Shown: piece by piece, positions 55,898-64,000 of the stretch | How the letters are laid out: each line of letters opens with the position of its first letter | Position numbering within the stretch: position 1 is the first letter of the stretch | NCBI RefSeq assembly: GCF_900176375.1 | Contig: NZ_FWYF01000001.1 | Coordinates: forward strand, 930,001 to 994,000 | Length of the DNA: 64,000 nucleotides | From: Reichenbachiella faecimaris | GTDB lineage: Bacteria; Bacteroidota; Bacteroidia; Cytophagales; Cyclobacteriaceae | Reading direction: 5' to 3' | Notes under the pieces: model-generated | What the model was told of the DNA's origin: nothing | Database searches by the model: none | Seen by the model: the letters and a program-made list of their open reading frames with translations, nothing else | Made by a program: the position numbers and the translations under genes

Positions 55898-56422
55898 ATG
55901 AAACTCACCTATTCTGTATTATTCATTCTTGGCTTGTCTTTTCAAGTTAGTTTAGCCCAACCTGCCAATATTACTTCTTTGGAATTTAAACTGGGGAAAT
56001 GGAAATGGCAAACCAAGGGTCTTCTCAGACCAGGTGACCCAAAAATGTATGTTGGAGAAGGAGAATCAAACGTTTTTTATATCAACGATTCCTCAGCCAT
56101 ACTAGATGATCATCATATTCTCTGGGAGGATGGCACTGACTACAAGGCGATCACTTACCGTACATTCGACCAGTCTAACAATAAATTTATGGTGGTTTGG
56201 GCACAGGCCAATTCCAACCAGACAACCAAAATCAGTGGTGAATGGAAAAACGACCAATTTGTAGAAACGGAGAATGGAAAGGATAATTATGGCAACTGGA
56301 CCAATGTATTAAGAATTTATGATATTACAGACGACTCACACAAAGCCCAGTTGATTCGAACATACGCCAGTGGATATCAACTCACATTACTAGAGTATGA
56401 GGCGACAAGAACCAATGATTGA
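55898..56422 (+). CDS. Secreted protein of unknown function (lipocalin/DUF1579-like)
   Basis: 174 residues with a signal peptide (about 1-20, ending SFQVSLAQ). The mature part, starting ITSLEFKLGKWKWQTKG, is all-beta in appearance, with alternating hydrophobics and a 'GKW' start like that of DUF1579/lipocalin-like proteins. The match is by eye and tentative. No catalytic motif is visible. It follows the pgk terminator and is convergent with the pseudouridine synthase gene. Confidence 0.7.
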   Translation: MKLTYSVLFILGLSFQVSLAQPANITSLEFKLGKWKWQTKGLLRPGDPKMYVGEGESNVFYINDSSAILDDHHILWEDGTDYKAITYRTFDQSNNKFMVVWAQANSNQTTKISGEWKNDQFVETENGKDNYGNWTNVLRIYDITDDSHKAQLIRTYASGYQLTLLEYEATRTND

Positions 56423-56431
56423 CAAAATCCA

Positions 56432-58138
56432 TTAAAACTCGGACTCCAATACAAAGGTCATTTCCCTTTTAGCCACTGGATGAATGAATGACAACTCAGC
56501 CGCTTGTAAATGTAATCTAATATCAGGCTTACCATACAAGTCATCCCCCACCATGGGCGTATTCAGCCCGTCTTGATGAGCCGCATGCACACGCAACTGA
56601 TGTGTCCTGCCAGTCAAAGGCCAAAGATGCACCAGTGTGTGGTTGGCATATCTCTTAACAACTTTCCATTTCGTAGCTGCTGGCTTGCCATGCTCAAAAC
56701 ACACCAGCTGTCTTGGCCGATCTTCTATATCTGGTCGAAGGGGTAACTCGATTGTACCCTCCTCTTCTTTAATTAAACCTTCCAACAAAGCCACATACCT
56801 TTTCTTGATCGTACGATCCAAAAATTGGTCTTGCAAATCCTTATGCACCTCCTTAGTCTTAGCCACCAGCAACAAGCCTGAGGTGGCCCGATCCAGTCTG
56901 TGCACCAAAAGTGGTCCAGTGGCATTGGGATATGCGTCCTCCATTCTGTTCAATACAGAATCGGCATTGGTCTTTCCAGGCACTGACAGGAATTCATGAG
57001 GTTTGTTGATCACCAATAGGTATTCGTCTTCGTAAACTGTTTTTAGCTCCTTATCATTTGTGCAAACACTCAACATAGGGCTCTGCTCTACCTCCATACC
57101 CTCTAACATGTGGCCGAGAATAGGCTCGCATTTGCCTTTACAAGATGGGTAGAAGTAGCCGTGTTTCCTTACCTCAGACTTAGGCGACTGTCCCCACCAA
57201 AACTCAGCCATGGCCAGAGGTTTTAGTTGATTACGAAAAGCATATTGGAGCAACTTGGGCAAGGCACAATCTCCAGCACCTGATGGAGGGACTTTAAAAG
57301 CCGTTTCAGCAAAAATATCGCAAAGTCCTCGCGTTTCGCCTTTGATATTTAGAAATTGATACTCGTCAAATATCTGCTGCTGCAAGTCATTCGACATCTG
57401 GCGTCTTTTGCTTTTTAAAGCTTTTGCCCGCTCATTCCATATCTCAAAAGCAGCCTCCTTCTCTGCAAGCTCAGTGTTCCATTTCCGAACTAAGTCCTTG
57501 CTCTGATAATGCATCTGCATACTCTCTTGTTTGAGCTTGGCATCTAGTTGTTCATAGGCAGAATCTGGCATAGATATCTTTGCCTCTTCCCTTCTTGTTT
57601 TTCTTTCTTTTTTGGCTTCTTTTTGGACTTTTTTGGCATGTGATAATTCCAGTTCTGCTTGTGATTTCGCTTGCTCCCAATCTGACTTTGCTCGGAGATA
57701 TGCCTCTGCTTTTTGCAAAGCATCTAGTTCACTATTGACTTGCTCTATCTCCTTTTCTCCTTTTCGGAAAAAACTATCTACCGCCAAATAATCCACTACA
57801 GGTGGTACAAAGCCAGGCAAATGATGGGCATCAGCCAATTTGCCTGAGAATGCGGATAAAAAACCTATCTCTTCTTCTTGATTTTGTACCAATAGCACCC
57901 CAAACATCTTCCCTACATTCACACCATCTACCCAGTGGTCTATTCCAAAATCATGTTGCCAATTGGTTTGTTCAGACAAATGTTTTTGAAGTTGCTTTGC
58001 TGCCAATTGGCACAAAGGATGCGGTTCGTAGAAAAAGGGGTAAGTAAACTTTTTAGGCAAAGAAAAGTCATCAATATCCTGATGAAAATTTGTGAATAAT
58101 TGAGCCTCTTTTTTTGTTGCCTCATTCATAGATGGCAA
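56432..58138 (-). CDS. RluA-family pseudouridine synthase with long N-terminal extension
   Basis: 568 residues. The C-terminal RluA domain (about 360-568) has the catalytic Asp in HRLDRATSGLLLVAKT and the GRTHQLRVHAAH motif. The N-terminal 350 residues are not catalytic: they include a charged coiled coil (about 150-265, rich in Lys, Glu and Gln) and the Cys-containing HGYFYPSCKGKCEPIL motif (about 320-335), known from the long RluA subfamily found in Bacteroidota and gammaproteobacteria. It should isomerise a uridine in rRNA or tRNA; the target cannot be told from sequence. Confidence 0.92.
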   Translation of the reverse strand: MPSMNEATKKEAQLFTNFHQDIDDFSLPKKFTYPFFYEPHPLCQLAAKQLQKHLSEQTNWQHDFGIDHWVDGVNVGKMFGVLLVQNQEEEIGFLSAFSGKLADAHHLPGFVPPVVDYLAVDSFFRKGEKEIEQVNSELDALQKAEAYLRAKSDWEQAKSQAELELSHAKKVQKEAKKERKTRREEAKISMPDSAYEQLDAKLKQESMQMHYQSKDLVRKWNTELAEKEAAFEIWNERAKALKSKRRQMSNDLQQQIFDEYQFLNIKGETRGLCDIFAETAFKVPPSGAGDCALPKLLQYAFRNQLKPLAMAEFWWGQSPKSEVRKHGYFYPSCKGKCEPILGHMLEGMEVEQSPMLSVCTNDKELKTVYEDEYLLVINKPHEFLSVPGKTNADSVLNRMEDAYPNATGPLLVHRLDRATSGLLLVAKTKEVHKDLQDQFLDRTIKKRYVALLEGLIKEEEGTIELPLRPDIEDRPRQLVCFEHGKPAATKWKVVKRYANHTLVHLWPLTGRTHQLRVHAAHQDGLNTPMVGDDLYGKPDIRLHLQAAELSFIHPVAKREMTFVLESEF

Positions 58139-58221
58139 AGGTAGGGGTTAATGGCAGATAAATTTTGAATGAAATTGGCCATTCTTCATTTTAACACTTC
58201 AGGAAGGTTCATCTACGAAAT

Positions 58222-60228
58222 TTATTCCAAACGATTTAGTGTAAAATGACACGTACTTCCTTGTCCTTCTTTACTTTCCATCCATATCGAACCACCATGC
58301 ATTTCAACAAAGTCTTTGCATAATTTAAGGCCAAGTCCAGACCCGCGTTCTTCATGTGTGCCTGAGCTAGAATTGTAGGAAGATTGATCAAAAAGGCCTT
58401 CCAATGTTTGCGCATCCATACCAACCCCATGATCTGAAATAGATACCTTAACCCCCTGATCTATTGAAACGGCATGGATCAATATTTTACCTCCATCCTT
58501 AGAAAACTTTATGGCATTAGCTAAAACATTTCTAACAACAGTAGAAATCAACGTATGATCAAAAGACATGGTAAGGCTTTCATCAACTTCATTTTCAATC
58601 TGAATTTGTTTCTCTTTCAATTTTTCCTGAAGCAAATTGACGTTTTCGAAAATCACATTCTGCACGGGCTGTTCTTCTAAGTTAAGAGCTGTCCCCTTGC
58701 GTTGGCTTTTGGCCCAGACCAGCAAGTTTTCTAAAATATTATAAACTGTTGTACTTTGTGCGCCTAGCTTGGCCAAAACCATCATGGTCTCTTTCTGATC
58801 ATATTGGTTAGGACTTGAAATGATCAAATCAATAAATGCCTTGATATTGCCAACTGGAGATCTGAGATCATGAGAAATGACAGCGAAAATATCGTCCTTG
58901 GATTTATTAATTGCCTCTAATTTTTTATTGGCTTTTCTTTTTTCGACAAGGTTTTTGAATAGCACCACACCAAACAAAAGCAGCAATATGAATCCGGCAA
59001 TAAAGCTATTTCTAAGTATCAGCTCTCTTTCAATTTTGGACTGCTGCAATACGTCTTTCTCTTTCTGTTTGAGAATTAACATTTCCTTTTCTTTTTCAAA
59101 TTCATATTGATATTCCAGTCCTGTAATTTTTTTAATATTTAACTCGTTAAACAGACTATCACTTAATGATTTGAATGTAGTGTGTATTTCATAGGCCTCC
59201 TTGAATTTTCCAAGTCCAGCATATACCTGAGACATCAACTCCAATATTTGCCGTCTCCTTTCTACTATGTTGACACTCTTGGCTAACTCAAGCGCTTCTT
59301 CGCCATACTTTTTTGCTCGACTGTACTGCCCCATAGTCAGATGGGTTTCTGTAAGTCCGATCAGGTTATCACATTTGGAAGGCAATATTTCCATGGACTC
59401 ATTTTGTTCCAAAGCCTTTTTAAAATACTCTAAAGCCTGCGTGTATTCACCTTGCATCAGAGATATGCGACCATAGCTATTCAGCCCACTTGGCAACATT
59501 GTTACTAAATTTAATTCTTTCAGAATAGGCATGGCAATAGCCAGGTATTCCTCCGCCTTTTCACTATTGCCAAGGGTGAGGTAAACATCAGCAATATTAA
59601 ATGTACAAACCCCAATTTTGTATGGCTGAGCCAGTTCTTCGAAAACACCAAGCGCTCGTAGATAGTAGTCTAAGGCTTGATCAAAATTGCGTTGCATGAG
59701 GTGCATAGAACCAATGTTTGTGGACACATTGGCCACCTCCTCATTCAGACCTGACTTCTCTAACAGCTCTAGTGAGCGATAAGAATAATCCAGTGCTTCA
59801 GGGAACTTATTTAAAAAGAAATAGCAAGTACCCATACTCCTATAAATTCTTCCAATACCAACCCCATCATCAGCGCCATGTTGTATATCCAAAGCATCAT
59901 TCAAAATAACTAATGCAGTGTCTTTGTCATTGCCAGGCCTTCTCATATAGTATTCGGCTATCATTCTGAGCGCCTGCGCTTGTCCATTGATATAGCCTAT
60001 GGAGTCAGCAATATCAAATGCAGCTTGGCTATACTCATAGGTTTTATTTAGATCGTAGCGATTAGACTTTAAAGAAATCTGTAGGAGGAGATCTACTTTT
60101 TCAATGTTATCTACTGTGCGCTGAGACAGACTGTTCTGAAGGCTATCTAATTCTGGAGTTTGAGCACAAATGTGAAAAAAAGAAGATAATAAGACATAGG
60201 TGATAATCAGATTTTTCAATATTCTCAT
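58222..60228 (-). CDS. TPR-containing sensor histidine kinase
   Basis: 668 residues. Signal peptide (about 1-22), a series of tetratricopeptide repeats in the periplasm (about 70-365; for example SKGLNEEVANVSTNIGSM-like repeats with the W/A/G-A-Y pattern), one TM (about 406-424), HisKA with phospho-His in FAVISHDLRSPVGN (about 455) and HATPase_c to the end (NAIKFSKDGG, GSGLGLKLCKDFV). No receiver or output domain. This TPR-HK architecture is common in Bacteroidota. No response-regulator gene is adjacent, so its partner is unknown. Confidence 0.92.
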   Translation of the reverse strand: MRILKNLIITYVLLSSFFHICAQTPELDSLQNSLSQRTVDNIEKVDLLLQISLKSNRYDLNKTYEYSQAAFDIADSIGYINGQAQALRMIAEYYMRRPGNDKDTALVILNDALDIQHGADDGVGIGRIYRSMGTCYFFLNKFPEALDYSYRSLELLEKSGLNEEVANVSTNIGSMHLMQRNFDQALDYYLRALGVFEELAQPYKIGVCTFNIADVYLTLGNSEKAEEYLAIAMPILKELNLVTMLPSGLNSYGRISLMQGEYTQALEYFKKALEQNESMEILPSKCDNLIGLTETHLTMGQYSRAKKYGEEALELAKSVNIVERRRQILELMSQVYAGLGKFKEAYEIHTTFKSLSDSLFNELNIKKITGLEYQYEFEKEKEMLILKQKEKDVLQQSKIERELILRNSFIAGFILLLLFGVVLFKNLVEKRKANKKLEAINKSKDDIFAVISHDLRSPVGNIKAFIDLIISSPNQYDQKETMMVLAKLGAQSTTVYNILENLLVWAKSQRKGTALNLEEQPVQNVIFENVNLLQEKLKEKQIQIENEVDESLTMSFDHTLISTVVRNVLANAIKFSKDGGKILIHAVSIDQGVKVSISDHGVGMDAQTLEGLFDQSSYNSSSGTHEERGSGLGLKLCKDFVEMHGGSIWMESKEGQGSTCHFTLNRLE

Positions 60229-60593
60229 AGCTAGCTGCCAAATAGTAACTAATCAATATAGCCATTTTTGCTAATATTAGAATGGTCGCTTTGATCAATA
60301 CCTAAACTTAAACAGCCCAATTCACGTGATTGCAAATTCGTCCTTTCATTGATGAAACAGATGAACCTAATCTTCAAAAATCCACACGATATAAAATTGC
60401 ATAGTGCACTTTATTCAGCCATATTAGTAGAATAAACACCATGATGCTTATTTGGATGTAAGTTTCATGCCGATACGTAAAACCAGCCGAACATTCAGGC
60501 ACATTTGGTTTTTACCACCACAACACCAACCCCTGAAAAACCAAAAGAGTCTGAATTATAGCAATTGCGCTCTGAAAAAATTAAATTTGGAAA
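60229..60593. other. Intergenic, 365 bp, upstream of the R-M pair
   Basis: No gene is seen between the divergent histidine kinase and methyltransferase genes. It has a hairpin TTTGGTTTTT (60504-60513) with AAAAACCAAA (60536-60545), an 8-bp palindrome TCACGTGA near 60322, and a TAAATTTG motif (60582-60589) so close to the ATG that it can hardly be a -7 element for that start. Confidence 0.5.
60504..60545. repeat. Inverted repeat upstream of the DNA methyltransferase
   Basis: TTTGGTTTTT and AAAAACCAAA are exact inverted copies 22 bp apart, ending 48 bp before the methyltransferase start. It could be a regulatory site of the R-M operon or simply an AT-rich stem. Confidence 0.5.
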
Positions 60594-61778
60594 ATGTTGA
60601 ACTCTCTTGAAAAACAAACACCTAAAATCGGCATTTTCTCATTTTTTGCAGGGGCAGGGTTCTTGGATTTGGGATTCGAGATGACAAAAGATTTCGAAAC
60701 GCTTTTTGTTAACGAATATCACAAACCTTTTTTGGACATCTACAAGTCCTCACGAACGAACTTAAAAATTGCAGAGCCGCATTTTGGATATAATGCCGAA
60801 AGTATTGAAACATTTCTTAATAAACGAGGCTCACAATTTCTTGGACAAAGTATTGAAGAAGCAAGGGCAACACATGATCTAATTGGATTCATTGGTGGAC
60901 CACCATGTCCGGATTTTTCGGTTGGCGGGAAGAACAAAGGTGTTGAAGGCGAAAATGGCAAACTATCAGGCACATACGTTGAATTAATTACTCGAAATAA
61001 TCCTGACTTTTTTCTATTTGAGAACGTCAAAGGGCTTTATCGAACCAAGAAGCATCGTGAGTTTTTCAACTCTATTAAAACTAAGTTGATTGCTAACGGA
61101 TATTACCTAACAGAAAAACTCATCAACGCAATTGAATTCGGAGCACCACAGGATCGAGAAAGAATAATCTTGATTGGATTCAAAAGAAATATTTTGACTG
61201 ATTTTGGCTTAGAGCTAAACGGATCTCCCATACTAAAAGCATTCCCTTGGGACTCTAAAATTTCTCACATATCTAAGATTGTCTTGTCCTTAAACTGGCC
61301 AACCCAAGAAACCTTTGTAGAAAACTCAACTAAGAGATGCCCCAACGATGTCTTGGAAGAATTGACGGTTGAACATTGGTTTAAGAAAAATGATGTTGAA
61401 AATCACCCAAATTCAAATCATTATTTCCAACCACGAGCAGGCTTACCAAAATTCCTGACAATTTATGAGGGAGACGACTTGAAAAAATCATATAAAAGGC
61501 TTCATCGCTGGAGATATTCCCCAACAGCAGCCTATGGAAATAATGAAGTTCATTTGCATCCATATAAAGCAAGGAGAATTTCAGTGGCTGATGCACTGGC
61601 CATTCAGTCTTTACCTAAGGAATTCGTTATTCCAGATAACATTTCTCTTACTAACATGTTTAAGACAGTTGGAAATGGTGTTCCGTTTCTGGCAGCCAAG
61701 GGATTGGCAGAAACCATTTTGGACTACATCAAAAATGTCAAAATCAAGAATCCTGAATATGCGGAAGTTATCGGCTAG
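60594..61778 (+). CDS. DNA (cytosine-5-)-methyltransferase
   Basis: 394 residues with the C5-methyltransferase motifs in order: I, FSFFAGAGFLDLGFE (AdoMet); IV, GGPPCPDFSVGG (catalytic Cys about 105); VI, FLFENVKGLY; VIII, QDRERIILIG; X, MFKTVGNGVPFLAAKGLAE. The target-recognition region lies at about 215-320. Its 3' end overlaps the start of a second gene, the probable restriction enzyme, so this is the methylase of a type II R-M system. The recognition sequence cannot be read from the protein. Confidence 0.95.
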   Translation: MLNSLEKQTPKIGIFSFFAGAGFLDLGFEMTKDFETLFVNEYHKPFLDIYKSSRTNLKIAEPHFGYNAESIETFLNKRGSQFLGQSIEEARATHDLIGFIGGPPCPDFSVGGKNKGVEGENGKLSGTYVELITRNNPDFFLFENVKGLYRTKKHREFFNSIKTKLIANGYYLTEKLINAIEFGAPQDRERIILIGFKRNILTDFGLELNGSPILKAFPWDSKISHISKIVLSLNWPTQETFVENSTKRCPNDVLEELTVEHWFKKNDVENHPNSNHYFQPRAGLPKFLTIYEGDDLKKSYKRLHRWRYSPTAAYGNNEVHLHPYKARRISVADALAIQSLPKEFVIPDNISLTNMFKTVGNGVPFLAAKGLAETILDYIKNVKIKNPEYAEVIG

Positions 61779-62838
61779 CAACCTTGTTGCTTTTATTAAT
61801 CAACTAGAAAAAAATACGGTTTACAATTATATCAATCCTAGAACTAAAGGTGTAATCAAAGTTGAGGGAATAGATCTACCCGAAGGGCCAATCCGGATAA
61901 AGAGATGGGAACCTGCTAAAGGCCAATCCGAAAATGACAAATCGGTTGAACATATTTCAACGGAAATGATCTGGAGGGTAGCAAACGCATTTAATCCAAG
62001 TGCGCCTATTAACCTTGATAGAGTATTGGGTGGTAGTTACAACACACGAAGTGTCTTGGAGGCACTTTTGGCATATACCCCTGAGTTCTACTTCTGTTAT
62101 CCAGGAAGAATCGAGAATAAAGGAGGTCAAACTTCAATTAAGCATGGACATAAGCATCTACTTTGGAGACCTGATTCTCCCCACAGATTAGGGATTCTAG
62201 AAAAAGCTGAAACAGAGATTGTAATTTCTGAAATGCCTGCTTTAGATGCTTTTTATGATTCGCTAGTCTTGCCTTCAGATCAGATTGAGGAACAGGAACT
62301 TGATATTGAAGTGCTGAGAAGACATGCCCAAATCCAGATAGCACTGTACTTCATCGGCAAACAACTAAACTTTAGAACTTGGATTGCTCAAAATGATAAG
62401 GGCATTCTTTATCAGAACAAGAGGATTGGAGAATATGAAGGTGTCATTGCTTCTCTCAAAGATGAGCAACTCATGATTGCTTATGACGATGCTGTACAGG
62501 CTGCTTTACTAATTGATTGCATTTGGTTCAAGAACGGGAAACTTATGCCTGCAGTGATGGAGGTTGAACATTCAACGGGAGTTACAAGTGGATTAAGTCG
62601 AATGAAGAATTTCAAAGATAAATTCCCTCCTTTTCCAACCAGATATGTAATTGTTGCACCCGATGAAGATCGTGACAAAGTTATAAAAGAAGCTAACAAA
62701 CCACAGTTTGCTGACTTGGATACTAGGTATTTCACATATTCTGCGGTCGAAGAGCTTTACGCACTTTGCCAACGAAGAAAAATCAAGGGTGTGACAGAAG
62801 AATTCCTTGATTGTTACATGGAACGAGTTTTAAACTAA
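61735..62838 (+). CDS. Probable type II restriction endonuclease
   Basis: I start it at the ATG at 61735 (MSKSRILNMRKL), inside the methyltransferase gene; the ATG at 61759 is an alternative. The frame open to 61534 reads only through the methyltransferase gene. About 367 residues. The C-terminal part has LIDCIWFKNGKLMPAVMEVE (Asp, then Glu-x-Glu), a PD-(D/E)xK-like site in which the usual Lys is Glu, followed by HSTGVTSGLSRM. No methylase or helicase domain. The partner relation to the methyltransferase (44-bp overlap) is the main support; the specific family is not recognised. Confidence 0.8.
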   Translation: MSKSRILNMRKLSASNLVAFINQLEKNTVYNYINPRTKGVIKVEGIDLPEGPIRIKRWEPAKGQSENDKSVEHISTEMIWRVANAFNPSAPINLDRVLGGSYNTRSVLEALLAYTPEFYFCYPGRIENKGGQTSIKHGHKHLLWRPDSPHRLGILEKAETEIVISEMPALDAFYDSLVLPSDQIEEQELDIEVLRRHAQIQIALYFIGKQLNFRTWIAQNDKGILYQNKRIGEYEGVIASLKDEQLMIAYDDAVQAALLIDCIWFKNGKLMPAVMEVEHSTGVTSGLSRMKNFKDKFPPFPTRYVIVAPDEDRDKVIKEANKPQFADLDTRYFTYSAVEELYALCQRRKIKGVTEEFLDCYMERVLN

Positions 62839-63103
62839 CCAACCCAATAAATCCATACACATTACCAAGTCGCTCAAGGCAAGTTTTACTACTCAAAACT
62901 TATCAATGGGTATGTCGATCCATCTCACCCTGGAACATGAAAAAAGGCGACTAGAACGAGAAATACAAAAACACCTTTTAAATACTTTATTTAAGCATTC
63001 ATGAATTGAGCTCTGGTTAATAGCAAACAAGCTATTTTTAACTGTCCCACTAATTCAAAATTAGTACCATCAGAAATGGTGGTACACTCATCACATTTTG
63101 AAT
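62839..63103. other. Intergenic, 265 bp, after the R-M pair
   Basis: Only very short frames are seen, for example 62906-63004 (32 codons, charged LEHEKRRLEREI), with no recognisable family. Near 63016-63042 a stem GTTAATAGC/GCTATT runs into TTTTTAAC and may terminate the R-M transcript. Confidence 0.5.
63016..63042 (+). terminator. Possible terminator of the R-M operon
   Basis: AATAGC-AAACAA-GCTATT stem followed by further T residues, 178 bp after the endonuclease stop. The stem is short, so confidence is modest. Confidence 0.4.
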
Positions 63104-63673
63104 TCACATCCCCAACCGTCTCATCACCAACTCATCCACGCGTTGACAGAGGGTCATTGGTTTGAGCGTACGCCAGTTGGTGATTTCTAATGGGCCACCA
63201 AAATTGATATAACCATCTACGTTATAGTTATTCATTTCGTCTATCACAAAGTCACGGAAGCCTATTCCTACTATCCAGCCGTCTTCTACATCTTCCAGCC
63301 ACTCTTCATAGTAGCTATCGTCTGAGCCATGAAAGTTGAGTACATTTTCTCCTATCAAGATGTATTTATTCACACCCTCCAGTTGGATTTCATCCACCAG
63401 ATTTCTTTTCAGAAACATAACATCATTGTGAACGGCATCATTCCACTCGCCAATGAATTCCAGCACGGCATAACCATGATCATAGTCCACAAAGAGCATT
63501 TTGACATACAGGGTCTCTGAGCCTATATAATCCCACCCTGGATCAATGTAATAGCCATAAATGGTATCCGAATAGAGGTCGTAATTGTATTCTTTGCCGT
63601 AAAAAGGCGACAAGATATCACTGGCCGAATCATAATATTTCAACCAACCACTATAAGGTTCTATGTTATGCAT
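63104..63673 (-). CDS. Hypothetical protein, aromatic- and acidic-rich
   Basis: I start it at the ATG at 63673, which overlaps the murQ stop by 8 bp; 63694 is possible but overlaps more. About 189 residues, no signal peptide or membrane segment, rich in Tyr, Trp, Asp and Glu (for example DSYYEEWLEDVEDGWIVGIG). It has the look of a compact beta-rich protein. I do not recognise a family. The overlap suggests translation coupled to murQ, and so a possible role in amino-sugar or peptidoglycan recycling, which is only inference. Confidence 0.7.
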   Translation of the reverse strand: MHNIEPYSGWLKYYDSASDILSPFYGKEYNYDLYSDTIYGYYIDPGWDYIGSETLYVKMLFVDYDHGYAVLEFIGEWNDAVHNDVMFLKRNLVDEIQLEGVNKYILIGENVLNFHGSDDSYYEEWLEDVEDGWIVGIGFRDFVIDEMNNYNVDGYINFGGPLEITNWRTLKPMTLCQRVDELVMRRLGM

Positions 63674-64000
63674 CTTTGCTATTGTGGTGATCAATAGCCT
63701 TGCGGACAGAGCCTTGAGAGGCCACCAACGCCTCTGCTTTTTCTCTGCTCACCCCCGTTTCTTCCATGACCATTCTCACTGCCCGATCTATTAGTTTTTC
63801 ATTGCTGAGCTGCATATCCACCATCTTATTGCCCTGCACATGTCCCAATTGAATCATAACAGCAGTCGAGATCATATTGAGTACCAGCTTCTGAGCCGTA
63901 CCCGCCTTCATACGCGTGCTGCCTGTCACAAACTCTGGCCCAACTACTACTTCGATAGGGAATTGAGCTGTTTCTGCCAATTTGCTCCCCGTGTTACAAG
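63666..64000 (-). CDS. murQ: N-acetylmuramic acid 6-phosphate etherase, C-terminal part (cut by right edge)
   Basis: Removes the lactyl ether from MurNAc-6-phosphate in peptidoglycan recycling. The frame is open to the right edge, beginning in the SIS-domain segment TGSKLAETAQFPIEVVVG; the following PEFVTGSTRMKAGTAQKL is the most conserved MurQ motif. The C-terminal helical domain (SREKAEALVASQGSVRKAI) is complete. The N-terminal half lies outside the window. Confidence 0.95.
   Translation of the reverse strand, partial: CNTGSKLAETAQFPIEVVVGPEFVTGSTRMKAGTAQKLVLNMISTAVMIQLGHVQGNKMVDMQLSNEKLIDRAVRMVMEETGVSREKAEALVASQGSVRKAIDHHNSKDA

Noticed and set aside
60582-60589. TAAATTTG as -7 promoter element of the methyltransferase gene
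   Set aside because: It is only 4 bp before the ATG and lacks a -33 partner at the right distance; transcription would start inside the start codon.
61534-61734. Upstream extension of the endonuclease frame
   Set aside because: It overlaps the methyltransferase catalytic C-terminus by 245 bp and reads as non-conserved sequence; the ATG at 61735 or 61759 is much more likely.

Overview
The window is from a Bacteroidota genome, most likely a marine member of Cytophagales (a Reichenbachiella- or Marinoscillum-like organism; the genus is inference). The evidence is a SusC/SusD pair, a giant protein with a type IX secretion (Por) tail, lipoproteins with surface-export-like acidic starts, YXnTTTG-type promoter elements (TAnnTTTG), few Shine-Dalgarno sequences and an alginate-degradation locus. 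No rRNA, tRNA, CRISPR array or insertion sequence was seen.

Layout. (1) 1-5.8 kb, plus strand: the 3' end of a Glu/Leu/Phe/Val dehydrogenase, then a tyrosine/homogentisate degradation cluster (hmgA, hpd, fahA and a flavin-reductase-like gene). (2) 5.8-16.9 kb, minus strand: one 3700-residue secreted multidomain protein with a T9SS sorting domain and near-identical 351-bp tandem repeats. (3) 17.3-19.5 kb: a chemoreceptor with a C-terminal PAS domain. (4) 19.6-44.1 kb: a large alginate-utilisation locus. (5) 44.3-49.5 kb: small membrane protein, membrane-anchored XRE regulator with an alpha/beta hydrolase, and a PadR/FtsX-type permease pair. (6) 49.7-60.2 kb: two orphan sensor histidine kinases around housekeeping genes (rnhB, Sua5/TsaC-type, pgk, RluA-type). 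(7) 60.6-62.8 kb: a restriction-modification pair. (8) 63.1-64 kb: a small protein of unknown function behind murQ, which runs off the right edge.

The alginate locus encodes a complete route. Secreted or surface PL7 lyases (three genes) cut alginate. SusC/SusD and a PKD lipoprotein bind and import oligomers. PL6 and PL17 lyases reduce them to unsaturated monouronates. A KdgF-like cupin opens the ring to DEH, an MFS permease imports it, an SDR reduces DEH to KDG, KDG kinase makes KDPG, and KDPG aldolase gives pyruvate and glyceraldehyde-3-phosphate. A GntR/FadR regulator sits between the SusCD operon and the third PL7 gene. A LacI regulator is divergent from the kinase operon, which carries a good promoter and two exact copies of a 15-bp operator-like sequence. 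That operon also contains a phosphofructokinase whose active-site residues are of the pyrophosphate-dependent type, the most interesting metabolic anomaly here.

The main points for a second look are the PPi-type PFK inside an Entner-Doudoroff operon, the near-identical repeats and Omp28-like tail of the giant protein, the two-operator LacI control region, the unassigned endonuclease of the R-M pair, and several palindromic intergenic elements.
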